The notes beneath the pieces were generated by a model, which had not been told where the DNA came from, ran no database searches, and saw only the letters and a program-made list of their open reading frames with translations. DNA of 7,415 bases, taken from contig JAJXXG010001091.1 of assembly GCA_021781255.1 (NCBI GenBank), positions 1 to 7,415 on the forward strand. Direction: 5' to 3'. This document shows positions 6,045 to 7,415 of this stretch, piece by piece (within the stretch, counting starts at the first letter, position 1; each line of letters starts with the position of its first letter). A program made the translations under genes and the position numbers. This DNA comes from Acidobacteriota bacterium. Lineage in GTDB: Bacteria; Acidobacteriota; Terriglobia; Terriglobales; Acidobacteriaceae.

Positions 6045-6056
6045 CTTTTAAGAAGA

Positions 6057-6764
6057 ATGGAAACTACCTGCACCCGTTGCCACCAGACCACCCAGGCCGA
6101 AAGCTGCTTTTGCCCGCACTGCGGGCTGCCGCAGTTGGTCTATGAGGAAGAAGGCGCCAGCGGGCAGGCTGTGCCTGAGCCCCAGGCCGGAGCCGCGCGC
6201 GATGCGAGCACCATTGATTGGAAGCCGGCCATGCGCGCGGCCATTACCTTTGCGATACCTGCCGGGCTGCTCTCCAGCGCCATCTCGCCCGTGGGTGTGC
6301 TCGGGCTTTTCTGGATGGCCGGTGCCGCGGCCTGGGCCGTTCTCCTCTACATGCGCAACCAGCGCCCCGCCTGGATCACAATCGGCGCAGGCGCCCGCAT
6401 CGGCCTGGTCACAGGCCTGCTCGCTGCGTGGCTCGCATTTGCCACCAGCGGAGGTGCGCTCTTCGTGCAGCGATTTGTTCTCCACCAGTCAAGCCAGATC
6501 GACGCGGACTGGAAAACCCGCGTCAGCATGAGTCAGGAAATGGCCCAGGAGTGGACCGCCGGCATGGGTTCATCCGATGCGGCGCATGCCGAGGCTGTCG
6601 CGCTGCGCACCCAGGTGCAGGTGTGGATGATGTCGCCCTGGGGACACGCAGGCATTGAGACATTCGGCATTGCCGTCAATTCGCTCTTCCTGCTGTTCTT
6701 TGCCGCAGGCGGAGGCGCCGTGGGTGCCCGCATGCTGGCGCGCAGACGGCGGCCCGAAGTCTAG
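6057..6764 (+). CDS. Zinc-ribbon-containing integral membrane protein, function unknown
   Basis: A 235-residue protein. An N-terminal zinc ribbon has CTRC (Cys5, Cys8) and CPHCG (Cys19, Cys22), plus an extra Cys17. A short polar linker (about 30-57) leads to hydrophobic segments at about 61-77, 79-98, 107-137 and 201-226, probably four membrane spans. Residues about 141-200 form a polar region, partly helical (QIDADWKTRVSMSQEMAQEWTAGM), between the third and fourth spans. The C-terminus is very basic (RMLARRRRPEV) and by the positive-inside rule probably cytoplasmic, which would also put the ribbon inside. This ribbon-plus-membrane layout is common in Acidobacteriota hypothetical proteins, but I cannot name a family or role. 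The ATG at 6057 has only a weak purine run (AAGAAG) directly before it, fitting a short-leader or leaderless mRNA. The next gene, pyrR, has its own likely promoter. Confidence 0.8.
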   Translation: METTCTRCHQTTQAESCFCPHCGLPQLVYEEEGASGQAVPEPQAGAARDASTIDWKPAMRAAITFAIPAGLLSSAISPVGVLGLFWMAGAAAWAVLLYMRNQRPAWITIGAGARIGLVTGLLAAWLAFATSGGALFVQRFVLHQSSQIDADWKTRVSMSQEMAQEWTAGMGSSDAAHAEAVALRTQVQVWMMSPWGHAGIETFGIAVNSLFLLFFAAGGGAVGARMLARRRRPEV

Positions 6765-6842
6765 CCCTGCCGCAAGCAGCGAAAGTGCGTCTATTACAAG
6801 GCGTTGCCCTGCCTTCTTCACCCGGTTCCACTTCTCCACAAC

Positions 6843-6871
6843 TTGCCCTGAGCGGAGAACCCTCGTATCAT
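6843..6871 (+). promoter_or_regulatory. Sigma-70-type promoter of pyrR
   Basis: TTGCCC (6843-6848, 4 of 6 to TTGACA) and TATCAT (6866-6871, 5 of 6 to TATAAT) are separated by exactly 17 bases. Transcription would start near 6878, leaving about 10 bases of leader before the ATG at 6889. That would leave little room for PyrR-dependent attenuation. Confidence 0.5.
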
Positions 6872-6888
6872 CCGGCGAGAGAGCACAC

Positions 6889-7415
6889 ATGAGCGAAACG
6901 CTGCAGCAACCCGTCCTGCGCACCAAGGGCAGGCTGATGTCCGCCTCTGAAATCGAGCGCACACTGGTGCGCCTGGCCCACGAAATCGTGGAGAAAAGCA
7001 ACGGCAGCGAAAACCTTGCGCTCGTCGGCATCAAGCGGCGCGGCATTCCGCTCGCCCAGCGCCTGGCAAAGCTGATCGCCGGCATCGAGAAACACCCCAT
7101 CGACACCGGCATGCTCGACATTCAGTTTTATCGCGACGACCTGTCCACCACTGACGTCCGCCCCGTGGTCAAGCCCGGCGCAATCGGCTGTAACGTGGAG
7201 GGCCGCGACGTCATCCTCTGCGACGACGTGCTCTACACCGGCCGCACCATCCGCGCCGCGCTCGATGCCTTGTTTGACCACGGCCGCCCGCGCCGCGTCC
7301 AGCTCGCCGTGCTCATCGATCGCGGACACCGCGAGTTGCCCATCGAGGCAACCTACGTGGGCCGCAACGTGCCCACCAGCAGCCGCGAGATCATTGAAGT
7401 CAAGTTCCAGGAAGT
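6889..7415 (+). CDS. pyrR: Bifunctional pyrimidine operon regulator / uracil phosphoribosyltransferase PyrR (3' end outside window)
   Basis: 175 codons are present and the frame is open at the edge; the family is about 180 residues, so only a few C-terminal residues are missing. In Bacillus, PyrR binds UMP and pyr mRNA to reduce pyrimidine gene expression, and it has weak uracil phosphoribosyltransferase activity (uracil + PRPP to UMP). Conserved blocks are ALVGIKRRGIPLAQRLA (about 44-60), DIQFYRDDLST, the PRPP-binding loop VILCDDVLYTGRT (108-120), and VQLAVLIDRGHRELPIEATYVGRNVPTS. The arginine-rich RNA-binding surface residues cannot be checked without alignment. The ATG at 6889 has a GAGAGAG purine run 5 bases upstream and starts MSETLQQPVLRTKGRLMSASEIERTL, a little longer at the N-terminus than Bacillus PyrR. 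In many bacteria pyrB and pyrC follow; that region is outside the window. Confidence 0.95.
   Translation, partial: MSETLQQPVLRTKGRLMSASEIERTLVRLAHEIVEKSNGSENLALVGIKRRGIPLAQRLAKLIAGIEKHPIDTGMLDIQFYRDDLSTTDVRPVVKPGAIGCNVEGRDVILCDDVLYTGRTIRAALDALFDHGRPRRVQLAVLIDRGHRELPIEATYVGRNVPTSSREIIEVKFQE

Larger units (their letters stand above)
5450..6056 (+). other. Mostly non-coding stretch between cmk and the 6057 gene
   Basis: Of these roughly 600 bases, the only likely gene is the small zinc-ribbon protein at 5675-5872. The rest holds the cmk terminator, an 8-base inverted repeat before the small gene, and, at the right end, a palindrome with an extended -10 box. I see nothing recognisable in 5510-5614 or 5873-5999, and no clear terminator after the small gene. 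Confidence 0.5.

Noticed and set aside
6798..6815. AAGGC...GCCTT hairpin after the 6057 gene, as a terminator
   Set aside because: The stem is only 5 pairs and is followed by CTTCAC rather than a T-run; too weak to call.
6868..7329. Minus-strand frame (153 codons) opposite pyrR
   Set aside because: Shadow of pyrR, which is firmly identified on the plus strand.

Overview
The window looks like ordinary chromosomal DNA from an Acidobacteriota genome, probably of the Terriglobia type. The evidence is high G+C coding sequence, a TonB-receptor-like gene that begins with a carboxypeptidase-regulatory-like domain, a nuclease-type MutL, a PyrR, and a dispersed-looking intergenic repeat family. This placement is inferred from protein style and gene order; no search was run.

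Layout. Positions 1-339 (minus strand) hold the 5' end of an exported, TonB-receptor-like protein that runs off the left edge. Positions 340-938 are intergenic and contain a cluster of related direct and inverted repeats (about 523-820). A plus-strand cluster follows: mutL (mismatch repair endonuclease/ATPase, start best placed at 939), then a gene for an unrecognised protein with a globular N-terminal half and a long basic Ala/Ser/Pro/Arg/Lys tail (TTG start at 3087), then cmk (cytidylate kinase), whose ATG overlaps the previous stop as ATGA. A clear intrinsic terminator at 5488-5509 closes this cluster. Beyond it lie a 65-residue zinc-ribbon-like gene (5675-5872), a 184-base gap ending in a palindrome and an extended -10 box, a zinc-ribbon membrane protein (6057-6764), and pyrR (6889 to the right edge, missing only its last few residues) behind a good sigma-70-like promoter.

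How the genes relate. Cmk (CMP/dCMP phosphorylation) and PyrR (pyrimidine-responsive regulator/uracil phosphoribosyltransferase) both belong to pyrimidine nucleotide metabolism, but the terminator and intervening genes separate them, so co-transcription is unlikely. MutL sits in the same cluster as cmk with the unknown basic-tailed protein between them. I see no prophage, CRISPR array, transposase, rRNA or tRNA, and no convincing new defence or biosynthetic system. The items most worth a second look are the inverted/direct repeat cluster upstream of mutL, the basic-tailed protein coupled to cmk, and the palindrome over the likely -35 region of the 6057 gene.
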